Shown: positions 18,406-26,309 of the stretch, one piece after another
How the letters are laid out: the number at the start of each line of letters is the position of its first letter
How positions within the stretch are numbered: position 1 is the stretch's first letter
Assembly: GCA_031413815.1 (NCBI GenBank)
Contig: JANOFU010000113.1
Location: 17,943-81,942 of the forward strand
DNA: 64,000 nucleotides
DNA from: JAGVSR01 sp031413815
Lineage (GTDB): Bacteria; Pseudomonadota; Alphaproteobacteria; Rhizobiales; Hyphomicrobiaceae
Direction: 5' to 3'
Translations under genes and position numbers: made by a program
The notes under the pieces: generated by a model
What the model saw: only the letters and a program-made list of their open reading frames with translations
Database searches by the model: none
What the model was told of the DNA's origin: nothing

Positions 18406-19278
18406 CTACCTTGCCTTTGACCCCGGACGCGACACGGCCGTCAGAAAATCATTGCCGGGCATGTGCGGGAAGCCGCGGAAGTTGGCCGAATTGGCAAACT
18501 TCCCTTGACAGGTGCCGGCGTGCTTGTCGCAACCCGCCTTGATCGTGAACGCTTGCCCCACCGTCATCGGCTGGCGCACCGGCTGCCACAGCTCCAACGT
18601 CACTACGGCAGCCGCCTTGGAATGCAACCGCACTTCGATCGACTGACCAAGTGCCGCCCCCGCCGTGAACGTGATCAGCCCGCGTGAAAACCATCCGGCT
18701 GCATACGTGTCAATGCCGGTGGCCGTAAATCGCCGGTCATCGATCAGCGCCGCGATCGTGCCCGATCCCTTGAACGCTGCCACCTCAAGATCAATGGTAC
18801 AGCGCGCGTCACCCAAATCCGCATCGCATGTGTATTGAAACAGGCGGCCCTTGGGCTGCTGCAGATAATGCGCAAGCCCGCGCACTTCCGCCGAGAAGGC
18901 CGGCCCCGCGCGCTTCACTTCGCCCAAGCTTCCCGCGCGCATCAAAACGCGCTGAGCCGGGTCCGCCCAGTTGACGCGGAAAATCTCCACCTTGGCATCG
19001 TCGTAGATCCCAGCCTCGAGATCGGCATCGTCCAGCCGTTGCGACGTGATTGCTCCCGTCACTTCAAGATTGTCGACACTCAGCCCCAGCGAGTCCCGGA
19101 TCTCACTGGCCGTAAACCCGCTCGCTGCTTCAAACGCCGTGCCATCAAACATAACGTCCCGGTCATGGTCGGTAAAACCCTGCACGATACTGTCGCGCCG
19201 CGTCAGCCGCCAGCACCAGCACAGTGTGGTTGCGCCAGTGTCGAGATGCGCTTGCAGGCTGCCGGGCAAAACCTTCAT
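18406..19278 (-). CDS. GTA tail protein, DUF2163 / BR0599 family (orfg13-like)
   Basis: A 290-residue protein of the tail-tip hub. The family signature is visible: N-terminal LQAHLDTGATTLCWCWRLTRRDS, central LGDARCTIDLEV and C-terminal GCDKHAGTCQGKFANSANFRGFPHMPG with conserved cysteines that in R. capsulatus bind an iron-sulfur cluster (recalled, not visible). Its ATG overlaps the stop of the orfg12-like gene (ATGA, 19275-19278). Confidence 0.93.
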   Translation of the reverse strand: MKVLPGSLQAHLDTGATTLCWCWRLTRRDSIVQGFTDHDRDVMFDGTAFEAASGFTASEIRDSLGLSVDNLEVTGAITSQRLDDADLEAGIYDDAKVEIFRVNWADPAQRVLMRAGSLGEVKRAGPAFSAEVRGLAHYLQQPKGRLFQYTCDADLGDARCTIDLEVAAFKGSGTIAALIDDRRFTATGIDTYAAGWFSRGLITFTAGAALGQSIEVRLHSKAAAVVTLELWQPVRQPMTVGQAFTIKAGCDKHAGTCQGKFANSANFRGFPHMPGNDFLTAVSRPGSKAR

Positions 19279-19913
19279 AGGCGCACCTCGACAATGGGAA
19301 TGTTGGGGATCGCGCCATGCTGGAAGCCCGCGAGGCTGACCTCCAGCTTGTCAGTATCAAAGCGCACCGGCACGTCGAACTCAAAGCCCGCCGTCACGGC
19401 TTGACCGATCGCCGGCACATGCCCCGGTAGAAATTGTACCAGCCCCGTCACAGGGCTCACCGTAAACTGCGTGCCTTCGGTTTTCACCACACCGGCCACC
19501 GCCACCTTCACAGTTCCCGCAACCGGCTTCTTAATATCCCGCGACCACGGCGCGTGCGCACTGCCGTAGGTCTTGGTCAATTGAAACACCGGGACGGCTC
19601 CAGTGCCGGTGCCGATCGCCTGATCCAACGCCGTGGTCATCGCCTGCGGCGGACACGATTTCCAGTCCATATGATCGCGCCAGCGAAATCCATAGAGCTT
19701 GCCGCGGCGCTCTTCGAAGAATGCGATGACTACGTGCAAATCGTCGAGCGACTTGACGCCATAGCCCGCGTTGTAGCTCCGCCGCGAATTGGCCCAGCGC
19801 GCGTTGCGCTCTTCAAATCCAGACCCCAGCACAATGACATCCGTGCGCCGCTCCGGCCCGCCCTGGCTGCCGCGCGAGATAGCCGTGGGAAAGCGGAGTT
19901 CGTGGAAGGACAT
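19275..19913 (-). CDS. GTA distal tail protein, TIGR02217/DUF2460 family (orfg12-like)
   Basis: A 212-residue distal tail component. It has the conserved opening FHELRFPTAISRGSQGGPERRTDVIVLGSG and the block RRSYNAGYGVKSLDDLHVVIAFFEERRGKLYGFRWRD, cited here by parts. It forms the ring between tail tube and hub. It lies between the tape-measure-like gene and the orfg13-like gene, with a 4-bp overlap into the latter. Confidence 0.93.
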   Translation of the reverse strand: MSFHELRFPTAISRGSQGGPERRTDVIVLGSGFEERNARWANSRRSYNAGYGVKSLDDLHVVIAFFEERRGKLYGFRWRDHMDWKSCPPQAMTTALDQAIGTGTGAVPVFQLTKTYGSAHAPWSRDIKKPVAGTVKVAVAGVVKTEGTQFTVSPVTGLVQFLPGHVPAIGQAVTAGFEFDVPVRFDTDKLEVSLAGFQHGAIPNIPIVEVRL

Positions 19914-19922
19914 GTGACCTCA

Positions 19923-20041
19923 ATCCCCCTCTCCCCATCGCCTTCGATGGGGAGAGGGTCTGGGTGAGGGGCAGCATAACGCTCGAACAAGCGGCTGCCC
20001 CTCACCCTAACCCTCTCCCCGCAAAAAGGCGGGGAGAGGGA
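19923..20041. repeat. Two CCCTCTCCCC palindromes between GTA tail genes
   Basis: CCCCTCTCCCCATCG-CCTTCGATGGGGAGAGGG (19924-19957) and CCCTCACCCTAACCCTCTCCCC...GGGGAGAGGG (19998-20040). They fill the gap between the orfg12- and orfg11-like genes and share the core of the units at 8.7, 18.3, 28.3 and 30.5 kb. Confidence 0.85.
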
Positions 20042-20044
20042 ATG

Positions 20045-20641
20045 TTACAAATTCCTCTGCCCCATCGACACCGCCCGCGCGAGCATCGCGCCAAGCTGCG
20101 TTTCGGAGCGGCGAAAACTATCGGCATCCGGCGTGGTGACATTCAATGTGATCTGCACGCCGCCGCCACTCTGCGCGGCAATGCCGAGCCGTCCATCGGG
20201 TCCGCGTGACAACGGCATGATGGCTTCCGCGCCGCGCTCGCCCGCAATCCCCATGCGGCCCGCATTCAACGGAAACGCAATCGGGCTGTTGATCACGCCG
20301 CCTTTGGCGAATGGCACCGGCATCCCTTGATTGATGACACCGCCCTTGGCGAACCCCAGCCCACCTTGGAACAAGCCTGACAGCACGTTGCCGAAACCCT
20401 GTTCCAAAGGTTTCAGCGCCGCTTTCAGAACAAGGTCCGACAGGCGCAACGCCAGCGACTTCAGCACGTCACCAACCGACTTGCCTTTGATGGCGATGCC
20501 CTCGAACGCGCTGATCAGCGTCGAACTGAATTGCCGGCCCAGCGTCGCCGCTGCTTTCAGCTCGTTTTGCAATTGCGTGGTGTCGGCATTGACAGCAATC
20601 GTCCATGTCTCGGCTGGGTCGCTCAAACTATCCATCGGCAT
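20045..20641 (-). CDS. GTA tail tape-measure-like protein (orfg11-like)
   Basis: A 198-residue protein, far shorter than phage tape-measure proteins but near the usual size of GTA orfg11. Features: N-terminal coil (LQNELKAAATLGRQFSSTL), central helices (VGDVLKSLALRLSDLVLKAAL), then glycine-rich blocks (GGVINQGMPVPFAKGGVINS) and the C-terminal GIAGERGAEAIMPLSRGPDGRLG typical of lambda-family tape measures. It sets the short tail length. AGGTGA precedes the start; it follows the orfg10.1-like gene by 3 bp. Confidence 0.88.
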   Translation of the reverse strand: MPMDSLSDPAETWTIAVNADTTQLQNELKAAATLGRQFSSTLISAFEGIAIKGKSVGDVLKSLALRLSDLVLKAALKPLEQGFGNVLSGLFQGGLGFAKGGVINQGMPVPFAKGGVINSPIAFPLNAGRMGIAGERGAEAIMPLSRGPDGRLGIAAQSGGGVQITLNVTTPDADSFRRSETQLGAMLARAVSMGQRNL

Positions 20642-20644
20642 TCA

Positions 20645-20815
20645 TCACCTATCGGGAAACTGTTGCATGAGAGTGGCGAGTTCGCCGCGCGTTGGAGCCG
20701 CCGATGCGCCTCCCGTACCTAGCCGGCCGCGCAACGCCGCATCGAGTTCTTTCGGCGTCATCGCCCAGAACACAGGCGGCGCGAGACCCAACACTCCAAG
20801 CCCCGCGGCCATCAC
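20645..20815 (-). CDS. Small GTA tail assembly protein (orfg10.1-like, TIGR02216)
   Basis: A short gene of 56 codons from GTG 20815, or 55 from ATG 20812, ending at TGA 20645. The product reads VMAAGLGVLGLAPPVFWAM, TPKELDAALRGRLG, RGELATLMQQFPDR, which matches the small GTA/phage chaperone family whose members start with PWDAVM-like residues. Here the codons for PFPWDD lie just upstream with no start codon among them, so the true N-terminus is uncertain or shortened. The start overlaps the stop of the preceding gene (GTGATG). It probably acts as a tail chaperone. Confidence 0.75.
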   Translation of the reverse strand: MMAAGLGVLGLAPPVFWAMTPKELDAALRGRLGTGGASAAPTRGELATLMQQFPDR

Positions 20816-21183
20816 GTCGTCCCAGGGAAAGGGCCGCGCTCTGCCCCCTCCTCCGCTTTGCCGCTGGCGGCTGCATCGCCGCCGAACGTCGCGTTCAACA
20901 ACCGCGCGACGATCTCGACGAACCCCGCCGCGCCCTTGTCGGTCTGCATCCGCGCGACCACGTCATTGGAAATATCATGCCCGCCACCTCGCAAGCCCGC
21001 GCCCAGAATGCGCTGGCAGTCGCGCGCCGAGATGCGGCCCTTCTCGAACCGCGTCGCCAGGGCGAGCATGTCTTCTTCGCCGAACGCGGCTTCGAGTTCG
21101 GCAAGCGCGCCCAGCGTCAAGCACAACCGGTATGGCTTGCCATCAAATTGCGCGTCCACTTCACCACGATGTTTGTTGGTCAT
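20812..21183 (-). CDS. Gene transfer agent family tail protein (orfg10-like)
   Basis: A 123-residue protein with the family pattern KHRGEVDAQFDGKPYRLCLTLGALAELEAAFGEEDMLALATRFEKG (cited by parts) and RDCQRILGAGLRGGG. This family acts in tail assembly, comparable to gpG-type chaperones. It overlaps the orfg10.1-like gene by 4 bp, a layout that recalls phage chaperone pairs. Upstream is the palindromic repeat at 21198. Confidence 0.88.
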   Translation of the reverse strand: MTNKHRGEVDAQFDGKPYRLCLTLGALAELEAAFGEEDMLALATRFEKGRISARDCQRILGAGLRGGGHDISNDVVARMQTDKGAAGFVEIVARLLNATFGGDAAASGKAEEGAERGPFPGTT

Positions 21184-21197
21184 ATTTTCTCTCTATC

Positions 21198-21230
21198 GGT
21201 GTCAGACACCACTAAGAGGTGTCTGACACC
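21198..21230. repeat. GTGTCAGACAC palindromic repeat, copy 2
   Basis: Same arms as the other copies with spacer ACTAAGA. It sits between the major tail gene (stop at 21243) and the orfg10-like gene (start 21183). Confidence 0.95.
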
Positions 21231-21242
21231 AGACTTGCGCAC

Positions 21243-21656
21243 CTAAACCGCTACGAACGTCAGCTCGCCAGCCGACTCGAGCGAAATCTCGAATGCCACT
21301 TCGCCGTCGTGCCGCCCGGTCAATTCGAACGACGTGATCTGGAACAGCCCCTCGACCGTGCCGAAATCCGGCACGATCATCTGCCATTCGCGGATCGTAC
21401 CGTTGAACACGTAGCTGCGGATCAATTCGTCGGATGCGGCATCCTTGAAAATACCAGCCCCCGTCACCCGCGCCGACTTGATGCCTGCGCCCGCCAGCAG
21501 CTCGCGCCACTGCCCTGCACTCTCCTGATGCGTGATGTCGACCGTCTCGGCGTTAAACGACAGCGCCCGCGACCGCAGACCCGCCACTGTCACGAAGACG
21601 CCCGCGCCGGTGCTATCGGCCTTCAACAGTAAGTCCTTGCCTTTTTGTGCTGCCAT
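21243..21656 (-). CDS. GTA major tail tube protein, TIGR02126 family (orfg9-like)
   Basis: A 137-residue tail tube subunit. It has the conserved opening AQKGKDLLLKAD, GVFVTVAGLRSRALSFNAETVDITHQES and RELLAGAGIKSARVTGAGIF (cited by parts), and the beta-rich C-terminus of the family. Its expression must exceed that of its neighbours; the palindromic repeat directly after its stop could favour that by stabilising or terminating the transcript. Confidence 0.93.
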   Translation of the reverse strand: MAAQKGKDLLLKADSTGAGVFVTVAGLRSRALSFNAETVDITHQESAGQWRELLAGAGIKSARVTGAGIFKDAASDELIRSYVFNGTIREWQMIVPDFGTVEGLFQITSFELTGRHDGEVAFEISLESAGELTFVAV

Positions 21657-21756
21657 GATCCTGCTCTCTTGCGTTTCGTTTCGTATCTCACGAACCCGGC
21701 CAGCCGCACGGCACCGCGAGGCGTTGAGCGCCGCGTTGCGATTAGCCGGGTTCTGG

Positions 21757-22167
21757 TTAAGGGGCGGGTTCAGTTACCGCGCGATACCGGAGGAGCCCGC
21801 GATAGGTTTCCCCATCAGCATCACGGCGCGCGTCCGAGAAGTCCTGCCGCAAATTAATCAGCCGGTGCCCGGCGACAGTCAGCGCCACATCGTGTAGCGC
21901 CGTGCGAATGACCGCCATGATCTGATGGACTTCGCGCTCGCCATTGGCCCGCGACCAGACAGTAAGTGTGACCACATGCTCTTGCCCGTCTTCGCTGCCG
22001 GTGCTCCAATCGCGCACCGTACTTTCGCCCAGCGTCACGTAGGGAAACTCAACCCCGCGAGGTACGTCGTCATAGATGCACGGACCGCCCAGAAGCGCCG
22101 ACAGCGCACCCGTCCCAGACAGTGCGGCATGAATTGATTTTTGCAATTCCCAACTCGCGCTACTCAT
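21757..22167 (-). CDS. GTA tail terminator protein, DUF3168 family (orfg8-like)
   Basis: A 136-residue tail-completion protein. The DUF3168 signature is clear: WELQKSIHAALSGTGALSALLGG, PCIYDDVPRGVEFPYVTLGE and VTLTVWSRANGEREVHQIMAVI. It caps the tail tube at the head-proximal end. It overlaps the short gene upstream by 8 bp. The 100 bp between it and the tail tube gene hold no recognised element. Confidence 0.93.
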   Translation of the reverse strand: MSSASWELQKSIHAALSGTGALSALLGGPCIYDDVPRGVEFPYVTLGESTVRDWSTGSEDGQEHVVTLTVWSRANGEREVHQIMAVIRTALHDVALTVAGHRLINLRQDFSDARRDADGETYRGLLRYRAVTEPAP

Positions 22168-22354
22168 GGCCCGGCGTCCTTACTGGATTGACGGCATCGC
22201 GTGGCAGTCCCCGCGACGTCGGCACACCAGTCGAACCGGGCGCGAGGCGCCCATCGGTAGCAACAAGCGTGTCATGGATCGCCTGTTCCAGCCGCCGCAC
22301 GCGCTCCTGCAACCGCGCGAGCGCAAACCCGCCCACACTCACTGCCACTTTCAT
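22160..22354 (-). CDS. Small GTA-cluster protein of unknown function
   Basis: 64 residues from ATG 22354, preceded by GGAGGAGAAA. The start overlaps the orfg7-like stop (ATGA) and the stop overlaps the orfg8-like start, so the gene is embedded in the operon. It has an amphipathic or coiled-coil N-terminus (VGGFALARLQERVRRLEQAIHD) and a Pro/Gly-rich tail. At this point of RcGTA there is no named gene, but phages often have an HK97 gp10-like protein here. Function unknown. Confidence 0.65.
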   Translation of the reverse strand: MKVAVSVGGFALARLQERVRRLEQAIHDTLVATDGRLAPGSTGVPTSRGLPRDAVNPVRTPGHE

Positions 22355-22680
22355 GGAAGTTTCTCCTCCACCAGACATTTGAGAAACCGCCGCCGCTCGG
22401 ACACATCGATCACGGAGCGGATGTCGAACGCGCGCGTGCCCATCATGAACCGCATCTCCGGCAGAACTCCCGGCCGGTAACGGATCACGATCTGATGCGT
22501 CAGCTGCCCTTTGAGGCCATCGGCTTCGACGCGCTCCGATCCAGACAGCGGCACCACCGCACCCCACACTTCAGCAGCGAGCCCCCACGACACGGTCGCA
22601 CCGCCACCGCCGTCGGGGGCGCGCGATTGTGCCTCCAGCCGCAGCCGGTGGCGCATCTCTCCAATCAATGGCAGACTCAT
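22351..22680 (-). CDS. GTA head-tail adaptor / stopper (orfg7-like)
   Basis: A 109-residue head-closure protein of the phage SPP1 gp16/HK97 gp7 type: GEMRHRLRLEAQSRAPDGGG, VWGAVVPLSGSERVEADGL and the block RYRPGVLPEMRFMMGTRAF. It forms the stopper ring between connector and tail. It has 4-bp overlaps with both neighbours. Confidence 0.9.
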   Translation of the reverse strand: MSLPLIGEMRHRLRLEAQSRAPDGGGGATVSWGLAAEVWGAVVPLSGSERVEADGLKGQLTHQIVIRYRPGVLPEMRFMMGTRAFDIRSVIDVSERRRFLKCLVEEKLP

Positions 22681-23252
22681 ATCCGCGGTACCCTGTGTGA
22701 CGACAGGAGATCCGACACCGCGCGCGGAATGCTGGTGCCCTGCAGCCCGATCTCGATTGGATCGCGATGCTCATACCAGTGGGCGACCAGCAGCAGCAGC
22801 GCGTGGCGGATCGTTGCCGGCACATCGCTGGCCAACGAGCCAAACCCGGCCGTCAGTTGGATCTCGATGCCTGAAGCCGCACGGCCCGGCTTCGGCCAGG
22901 CATCGCCCGTGCGCACCAGCCTTGGCGGCACACCGCGTCCTTCGAACACATAACTCGACGGCAGCAGCGTCACCGGCGTGCCATCGGCGGCCAGCACGCG
23001 CACATCCGTAATCGCTTGCACCGGGCGCAGCGGCAGGGCCACATCGGCACGGTCCGGCCAGTGATCGAGCATGACGGACCAGCTCTGCGTGATCAGCGCT
23101 AGGCCCAACGCGGATTCGATATGCAGCCGCGACGTCAGAATGAGACTGGCGAGCAGCAGATCTTCGGCCGTGCCATCAATCCGTAGATGAGCCTTCGCCT
23201 CGGCCACCGTCACCGGCTCCAACGCGGGCCCGCTCGTCAACACGAGAGCCAT
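22677..23252 (-). CDS. GTA head-tail connector, phiE125 gp8 family (orfg6-like)
   Basis: A 191-residue adaptor that docks below the portal. Family features: PVTVAEAKAHLRIDGTAEDLLLASLI, ITQSWSVMLDHWP, and VPATIRHALLLLVAHWYEHRDP. Its ATG region overlaps the orfg7-like gene downstream. It is separated from the capsid gene by 233 bp that hold a palindromic repeat. Confidence 0.93.
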   Translation of the reverse strand: MALVLTSGPALEPVTVAEAKAHLRIDGTAEDLLLASLILTSRLHIESALGLALITQSWSVMLDHWPDRADVALPLRPVQAITDVRVLAADGTPVTLLPSSYVFEGRGVPPRLVRTGDAWPKPGRAASGIEIQLTAGFGSLASDVPATIRHALLLLVAHWYEHRDPIEIGLQGTSIPRAVSDLLSSHRVPRI

Positions 23253-23299
23253 GGGAGAACTTTCTATTGTTGGGTGCCTGGCATCGCCTGACGGTCTAT

Positions 23300-23332
23300 G
23301 GTGTCAGACACCACTTAGAGGTGTCTGACACC
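23300..23332. repeat. GTGTCAGACAC palindromic repeat, copy 3
   Basis: Arms as in the other copies, spacer ACTTAGA. It lies in the 233-bp gap between the capsid gene and the orfg6-like gene; a GGTGCCTGGCATC half-element occurs 30 bp away (23273). Confidence 0.95.
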
Positions 23333-23485
23333 GTCGCCTCTGCGCAGCGGGAGGGACACCGCGCAGAATCTCGAACGCCTTTGGCGCGCAGCGCCCAGCG
23401 GCCAAGGGCCACCGTGCAAAAGCACGCCCCCGCGGAGCTGGCCCGCCTGGCTACTTCAGCCAGGCGGATCAGCCAGCGTGAGCGC

Positions 23486-24706
23486 TTAAACAGCGAACCG
23501 CAGCAGCTTGATCGCGTCGAAGTCCTTGACCCCGCCGCCGACGCGCTTGGTCGTGTAGAACAGCACGTAGGGCTTGGAAGAATAAGGATCGCGCAGCACG
23601 CGGATCCCGACACGGTCGACCACCAGATAGCCGCTCCGGAAGTCACCGAACGCCAGCGACAAGCTGTTGGCGGCGATGTCGGGCATATCTTCCGACTCCG
23701 CGACCGGGTAGCCGAGCAGCGTCGCGGGCACACCAGCCTGCGCCGACGGCTGCCACAGATATGTGCCGTCGCCGTCCTTCATCTTGCGCACCGCCGACTG
23801 CGTCGACCGGTTCATGACGAACGTGCCATTAGCGCGGTACGGTGCTTTCACGGCGTAGGCCAAGTCGATCAGCTTGTCGCCAGCGTTCGACGCCGGGAAT
23901 GCGCCCGCCACGCCCGTTGCGATAAAACCAATATTACCCCACGTCCACGAGGCGTTGGCGACCGTCGGGTAGGTCAAGAAGCCCTTCGGCTTGTTGATGC
24001 CATCGCCCACCACGAAGGCGTTGCCTTCCTGCTGCGCGAACGCGATCCGCACTTCTTCCGCCAGCCACTCGTCGATATTGACGGCGCTGTCATCGAGAAG
24101 GCTCTGGGTTGCCGCCGGCATGGCGTAGAGTTCCATGGTCGGAAACGACAGTTCGGCAATCGTTGGCGTGTTGGTCTGCGGACGAACGGCGGCTTCCGCC
24201 ACCCAGCCCGTTGACGCGCCCGTCGTGGCGAACGGCACCTTGTAGGTGGTGCCCGACACCTGACGCACACCCGCAATCGCGCGAATCGGCGAGATGGCCC
24301 GCAACGCGGTGTTCACCGCCCGCTCGGTTTCATCCGGCACCAGGTAACCACCGTCCGGATCAGACCCGACCGACAGCGCCTTGCCTTCGAGATCGCGCAG
24401 GTGCGATTGATCGCCCTTGCGGATGTACCCGTCGAACGCCGCTGTATGCGCCAGCGATGCGCCCGATTTCGGAGCCGCGCCGCCCAAGGCCGGGCGGGCC
24501 TGCTTCAGAGCCAGTTCGTCCATGGTGCGTTCGATGCGTGCCAGCTTGTCGCTCGTCACGGCGTCCGCGCTCGCCCGGCGTTCAATTTGCGCCAAGCGGT
24601 CATCGTTGGTGTCTTTGAAGGCTTCGAACGCCTGCATCAGCAGATCGATGTCCTGGCCGACATCGGTGCGGCCAGCTTTCGTTTCACAGGTGATGTTATC
24701 GTGCAT
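23486..24706 (-). CDS. GTA major capsid protein, HK97 fold (orfg5-like)
   Basis: A 406-residue capsid precursor. The N-terminal third (about residues 1-105) is a coiled scaffold-like delta domain (LMQAFEAFKDTNDDRLAQIERRA), to be removed by the neighbouring protease. The shell domain follows (SVGSDPDGGYLVPDETERAV, then GWVAEAAVRPQTNTPTIAELSF and FVVGDGINKPKGFL). It is the most abundant structural protein. The start overlaps the prohead protease gene by 11 bp. Confidence 0.96.
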   Translation of the reverse strand: MHDNITCETKAGRTDVGQDIDLLMQAFEAFKDTNDDRLAQIERRASADAVTSDKLARIERTMDELALKQARPALGGAAPKSGASLAHTAAFDGYIRKGDQSHLRDLEGKALSVGSDPDGGYLVPDETERAVNTALRAISPIRAIAGVRQVSGTTYKVPFATTGASTGWVAEAAVRPQTNTPTIAELSFPTMELYAMPAATQSLLDDSAVNIDEWLAEEVRIAFAQQEGNAFVVGDGINKPKGFLTYPTVANASWTWGNIGFIATGVAGAFPASNAGDKLIDLAYAVKAPYRANGTFVMNRSTQSAVRKMKDGDGTYLWQPSAQAGVPATLLGYPVAESEDMPDIAANSLSLAFGDFRSGYLVVDRVGIRVLRDPYSSKPYVLFYTTKRVGGGVKDFDAIKLLRFAV

Positions 24707-25433
24707 GGGAGGTCCGTTGGTTTTGGGTGTTGGAGTGTGTCAGTGCGGCAATCGCCTGGGTCAGGCGCGCGATGCGCTGCGCCAGTTCGGCCGCGTCGTC
24801 ACAGCCCTGGCCCGCGTCCCGCAGAGCCTTGAGGCCGTTGAAGCCCGAGCGGAGCACCGCGCGCGCTTCGGAGCGTGTGAACCCAGCATCCCGCGTGAGC
24901 CAGCGCTCGAAGTCCCGTTCTGTTGGTGTCGTGCTTCCGAACGGCGATGCCTTGACACTCGACACGCGTGCGCCCGGCATCATCGGAAATGTGACAACAG
25001 AAATTTCCCATAAATCGACTTTCTCAAGCCGCCGCACGCCACTCTTGGCATCGCGCCGCGACTTGACGGCCTTGAAGCCGATTGACAGTCCATCGAGCGC
25101 ACGCGCCCGCATGAGAGACAGCACCTCGCGGGCTTTCCCAACCTCGAGCGTCAACTGCCCGCGCACGCGCAATCCTCGCACATCTTCTTCAATGGAATGC
25201 CAGACGCCGATCGGTTGATTGGGATCGTGCTGAAACAGCATGCGAATGCCCGCCGCCGTCCGCTCGGCCAAGCTCTGCCGGAACGCACTTGGCGCCACCA
25301 CATCGCGCGACAGGTCCTCGCGATTGAATAGACTGGCGTAACCTTCAAACAACCCCTCGGTTGCCGTCAGGTTCAGGTCATGCGCAGTGAACTTCAACTC
25401 GGGAGCCGAGCCGTTGGGCAGTGCTGAGGTCAT
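24696..25433 (-). CDS. GTA prohead protease, HK97 family (orfg4-like)
   Basis: A 245-residue serine protease that matures the capsid. Core motifs: FEGYASLFNREDLSRDVVAPSAF, MLFQHDPNQPIGVW with the catalytic His, and ALDGLSIGFKAV with the catalytic Ser. Residues 165-245 form a charged C-terminal tail. Its stop overlaps the capsid start. Upstream lies the disturbed portal 3' region (25.45-25.9 kb), where other GTA clusters place portal and protease close together. Confidence 0.94.
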   Translation of the reverse strand: MTSALPNGSAPELKFTAHDLNLTATEGLFEGYASLFNREDLSRDVVAPSAFRQSLAERTAAGIRMLFQHDPNQPIGVWHSIEEDVRGLRVRGQLTLEVGKAREVLSLMRARALDGLSIGFKAVKSRRDAKSGVRRLEKVDLWEISVVTFPMMPGARVSSVKASPFGSTTPTERDFERWLTRDAGFTRSEARAVLRSGFNGLKALRDAGQGCDDAAELAQRIARLTQAIAALTHSNTQNQRTSHAR

Positions 25434-25480
25434 GTGTGTTGGGTCTTTTTTTGTTAGCGATATTTCAGCGATGGGGTGAC

Positions 25481-25513
25481 GGTGTCAGACACCTCTGAGT
25501 GGTGTCTGACACC
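25481..25513. repeat. GTGTCAGACAC palindromic repeat, copy 4
   Basis: Spacer TCTGAGT. It lies 48 bp before the prohead protease start and 7 bp after the stop of the displaced portal fragment. Beyond it (25454-25475) a third short echo of the portal linker codons (SLKYR, then TAA) can be read on the minus strand. Confidence 0.95.
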
Positions 25514-25519
25514 ACGTCA

Positions 25520-25880
25520 TTACTGCCCACCGTCAGAACTCCCTGCCGGCACACGTGGCTGATCAGGCCGGTATTTCAGCGACGGTGTCAGACACCTTTG
25601 AGAGGTGTCAGACACCACAACCTCAAAAGGGCCCGCGGTGCCTTCCTCGCCCTCCGCATCAATCGGCCCATAACCCACTGCCGCGCGTTTCTCATTCACC
25701 GTGAGATAGCTCACCGCATTGAGCCGCGCCCATAACGCTTCCCGCTCGCTCGACAGCGCCTCGATCTGATCGATATCGGGCTTTAATTGCAGGCTCGCGC
25801 CATGCTCCGCCCCCAGCCACGCCGACAACGCCTTCGCCGTCCGGTTGACCAGCGGTCGAACCGTCTGTCGCCAAAATCTA
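25520..25880 (-). pseudogene. Displaced duplicate of the portal gene 3' region
   Basis: This segment repeats portal codons from FWRQTV through LVNRTAKALSAWLGAEHG, IDQIEALSSEREALW, YLTVNEKRAAVGYGPIDAEG to YRPDQPRVPAGSSDGGQ, then stops at TAA (25520). Most bases are identical to 26925-27265. It has no 5' part, so it cannot be a working portal. A copy of the palindromic repeat replaces the residues that read DEAAPSRGGVDRD in the intact gene. It looks like the older portal end, pushed downstream when the toxin/immunity cassette arrived. Confidence 0.85.
25584..25616. repeat. GTGTCAGACAC palindromic repeat, copy 5, inside the portal duplicate
   Basis: Arms GGTGTCAGACACC and GGTGTCAGACACC with spacer TTTGAGA; the second arm has a central A instead of T. 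It is translated in frame as VSDTSQRCLTP in the portal fragment, replacing about 14 residues of the intact sequence. Confidence 0.9.
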
Positions 25881-25899
25881 ACGACCCAGATTGAAGTGT

Positions 25900-26295
25900 C
25901 TAAGTGTTCTGCCACCAGCGATATCCGCGATCGGATAGTATCTCCAAAGCTCTTTCACGCCCGGACTCCGTCGCCACAACCTCAGGCCAAGGCCGGCTAC
26001 CACCAGTCCAGCGACCCAGGTCATTGGCGAACATCAGATGCACATCAAGTTGAGACAAATATTCCATTGATTCTTTCAAGTTGAGATTTTCTAAACTGTC
26101 CGAACCATCACTCTCAATTGCTATCCGTACCAGATCTTCACGCACCAAGCCTAATAGCGCATCACCCAGCATAGTTCGCAGATCGGAATTGACGGTTGAA
26201 TACTCAATCGTGTTTGCAATAGTCGGCAGGTTTTCCTGCCCTGCCTCTTCCAATTCTGAAAGAATACGCGACTGCATTTCGCTAAGTGCTAACAT
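25900..26295 (-). CDS. Putative immunity protein for the portal-linked toxin domain
   Basis: 131 residues, no signal peptide, acidic (SELEEAGQENLP, AIESDGSDSLENLNLKES), predicted helical. It starts 14 bp after the stop of the portal-toxin gene; ATG 26295 has TGGTGG upstream, and a GTG at 26307 is an alternative. It is clearly more AT-rich than the GTA genes around it. I recognise no family. The immunity role is inferred from position directly after a toxin-like domain, small acidic product, foreign composition, and the displaced portal fragment behind it, as in polymorphic toxin loci. Confidence 0.6.
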   Translation of the reverse strand: MLALSEMQSRILSELEEAGQENLPTIANTIEYSTVNSDLRTMLGDALLGLVREDLVRIAIESDGSDSLENLNLKESMEYLSQLDVHLMFANDLGRWTGGSRPWPEVVATESGRERALEILSDRGYRWWQNT

Positions 26296-26309
26296 GGCAA
26301 CCACCAAAG

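Noticed and set aside
20649..20876. A 75-codon minus-strand frame overlapping the orfg10.1-like gene
   Set aside because: Its product is Arg-rich and unrelated to any family; the neighbouring frame encodes the recognised GTA chaperone-like protein.
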